DNA from: Bacteroidales bacterium UBA3843
GTDB lineage: Bacteria; Bacteroidota; Bacteroidia; Bacteroidales; Paludibacteraceae
Direction of reading: 5' to 3'
DNA: 64,000 nucleotides
Assembly (NCBI GenBank): GCA_002392745.1
Contig: DGHR01000014.1
Span: 234,023 to 298,022, forward strand
The notes under the pieces were generated by a model. That model did no database searches, was not told the DNA's origin, and was given only the letters and a program-made list of their open reading frames with translations. This document shows, one piece after another, positions 62,651 through 64,000 of this stretch (its first letter is position 1; each line of letters begins with the position of its first letter). The translations under genes and the position numbers were made by a program.

Positions 62651-62722
62651 ATTGTTTGGTGTTTGATTGTTTTCGGTTGTGTATCCCTCGCACCTAAAGC
62701 AAGATGCTTTCATTTCGGCGTG

Positions 62723-62753
62723 CAAAGTTACAAAAAAAAATAAACATATGCAA
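62723..62753 (-). promoter_or_regulatory. Promoter of the yhcH-glgB unit
   Basis: On the minus strand TTG (62751-62753), a 20-base gap, and TAACTTTG (62723-62730), about 70 bases before the ATG. Confidence 0.75.
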
Positions 62754-62778
62754 GCGCGCGTATATTTTTAGGGAATAT

Positions 62779-62810
62779 TTTGTGAAATTCAAATATTTTT
62801 TGTACCTTTG
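62779..62810 (+). promoter_or_regulatory. Promoter of the phosphatase transcript
   Basis: TTTG (62779-62782), 20-base gap, TACCTTTG (62803-62810). A 245-base leader follows to the ATG at 63063; it contains the 11-base array and an A+T-rich stretch at 62970-63055 with no gene seen. Confidence 0.85.
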
Positions 62811-62906
62811 CGCACGATTTGTCCGCCATCGCATACTGTAGAATTGATCCTCCGTCTGAAGTTAAATCACTCCTCTCTCTCTCTTATAAAGGAACTTTTT
62901 ATGGGC

Positions 62907-62960
62907 TCATCGGAGTTTCATCGGAGTTTCATCGGAGTCTCATCGGAGGCGCATCGGACC
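62907..62960. repeat. 11-bp tandem array tcatcggagtt, five units
   Basis: Units tcatcggagtt (twice), tcatcggagtc, tcatcggaggc, then gcatcggacc. Lies in the long leader of the phosphatase gene. Confidence 0.9.
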
Positions 62961-63062
62961 AATATCGTATCCTACCAACACTTATATATTATTTATAATA
63001 TATATCCCGTGATTTTGACAAATGTCTGTTAAAATGTATATAAAATAGAACAAGCAACAACT

Positions 63063-63533
63063 ATGATAACCAAAATTATTTTTATCTGTCATGGCAATAT
63101 CTGCCGTTCGCCAATGGCGGAATTTGTGATGAAAAATCTTTGTCGCGAGGCGGAAGTGGAAGACCGTTTCGAAATCGCATCTGCCGCGGTTTCAACGGAA
63201 GAAATCGGCAACGACATCTATCCGCCGGCCAAACGAAAATTGCATGAGAAAGGAATCCCGTTCGGCTTTCATGCGGCCCGTCAAATCACACGGGAGGATT
63301 ACGAGTACTACGACTATATTATTTGTGCCGATTCGTCCAATATCCAATGGCTTGAACGACTCCTGGGACCGGATTCGGAAAATAAAGTCTCATTGCTAAT
63401 GCAATGGGTTGACGGAAGAAAGGAAAACATCTCCGACCCTTGGTACACCGGAGATTTTGAAGCGGCATTCCGCGACGTGGATGCCGGTTGCAGGGCACTG
63501 TTGGGTAAATTATTAGAAAAAAAATTTGCATAA
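63063..63533 (+). CDS. Low-molecular-weight protein-tyrosine phosphatase
   Basis: 156 residues, normal length. Active-site loop ICHGNICRSPM with Cys9, general-acid Asp in SDPWYTGDF. It removes phosphate from phosphotyrosine and often regulates exopolysaccharide kinases; no cognate kinase lies in this window. The -33 element of the next promoter falls within its last codons. Confidence 0.93.
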   Translation: MITKIIFICHGNICRSPMAEFVMKNLCREAEVEDRFEIASAAVSTEEIGNDIYPPAKRKLHEKGIPFGFHAARQITREDYEYYDYIICADSSNIQWLERLLGPDSENKVSLLMQWVDGRKENISDPWYTGDFEAAFRDVDAGCRALLGKLLEKKFA

Positions 63534-63556
63534 ATGCGTTTTTTGTCGTACCTTTG
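63525..63556 (+). promoter_or_regulatory. Promoter of the M13 peptidase gene
   Basis: TTTG (63525-63528, inside the phosphatase gene), 20-base gap, TACCTTTG (63549-63556) followed by caccc. Confidence 0.85.
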
Positions 63557-63611
63557 CACCCGTTTTTCTTCTTGCGCATACAACGTGACATTATAAACAA
63601 TAAATAAATTT

Positions 63612-64000
63612 ATGAAAAAAATTCTTTTTTCACTTGCAGCAATCATGCTTATGACAACAGCTTGCACCACTAAACAGCAAACAACGGGCATTGATTTGGC
63701 CAATCTGGATACTACGGCCGTGCCCCAGAATGATTTTTACCAGTTCGCCTGCGGCGGATGGATGGCAGCAAACCCGCTGACGCCAGAGTATGCCCGTTTC
63801 GGGTCGTTCGACAAACTCGGACTGACCAACCTGGAACAGGTTAACGGACTCATTCAGGAACTTGCAGCAAAAAAACACGCAGCCGGCTCTGTAGAACAGA
63901 AAATCGGCGACCTCTACAACCTCGCTATGGATACAGCACGACGCAACCTGGAAGGCGTAGAGGCTGTACGGAAAACTCTCGATGAAATCGAAGGAATTGG
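63612..64000 (+). CDS. M13 (neprilysin/PepO-like) zinc peptidase lipoprotein, 3' end outside window
   Basis: About 129 residues are visible. Lipobox MTTACTT near residue 18, then LDTTAVPQNDFYQFACGGWMAANPL, the typical beginning of M13 peptidases (NDFYxFACGGW). The catalytic HExxH motif lies beyond the window. It is an exported oligopeptidase. The gene has its own promoter. Confidence 0.88.
   Translation, partial: MKKILFSLAAIMLMTTACTTKQQTTGIDLANLDTTAVPQNDFYQFACGGWMAANPLTPEYARFGSFDKLGLTNLEQVNGLIQELAAKKHAAGSVEQKIGDLYNLAMDTARRNLEGVEAVRKTLDEIEGI

Overview
The window looks like chromosome from a Bacteroidota bacterium, most likely an uncultured or gut/rumen-type member of the Bacteroidales. Evidence: promoters of the Bacteroides type (TTTG, 20-nt gap, TAnnTTTG), almost no Shine-Dalgarno sequences, many SPI/SPII signal peptides, a PorW/SprE-like type IX secretion (T9SS) lipoprotein, and secreted proteins ending in T9SS-style C-terminal tags. 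No phage, plasmid, IS element or CRISPR array was seen.

Layout. 1-9543: beta-glucan utilisation genes on the + strand (an unrecognised large protein cut by the window start, GH30, GH81 with two F5/8C modules, GH3), all overlapping. 9549-12041: a minus-strand group (Sir2 deacylase, CPBP membrane protease, aquaporin). 12247-18490: a 2025-residue secreted repeat protein and a 38-residue peptide gene. 18572-26034: a set that resembles a small biosynthetic locus (membrane protein, condensation-domain-like protein, phosphatidylserine-decarboxylase-like enzyme, acyl carrier protein, AMP-dependent ligase, DUF3737 protein), interrupted by a self-promoted hipBA module. 26035-27787: 1.75 kb without convincing genes but packed with hairpins, tandem repeats, a strong orphan promoter and a possible structured RNA. 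27788-47716: a second giant secreted protein (2665 aa), paralogous to the first, then six secreted/outer-membrane genes. 47724-55879: tsaB, porW-like, tRNA-Pro, miaB, a repeat-rich leader with a small peptide gene, greA, HIT, parE. 56095-62650: minus-strand housekeeping and glycogen/amino-sugar genes. 62651-64000: phosphatase and the start of an M13 peptidase gene.

How the parts fit. The glycosidases degrade beta-1,3/1,6-glucan outside or at the surface of the cell. The two giant proteins and the 36.6-47.7 kb genes form a surface/export set; several end in T9SS type A-like domains and four (including GH81) end in a shorter shared tag. PorW/SprE encoded nearby is part of the exporter. The 18.5-26 kb genes could together activate an acyl group, load it on the carrier protein, condense it and decarboxylate the product; this is inference.

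The most unusual property of the window is a collection of short repeats (7-, 11-, 15-, 34- and about 140-175-bp families) that fill intergenic spaces and also sit in frame inside coding genes (GH81, GH3, PSD-like, ligase, branching enzyme), together with a hairpin-rich repeat zone carrying intact and apparently deleted copies of a promoter.
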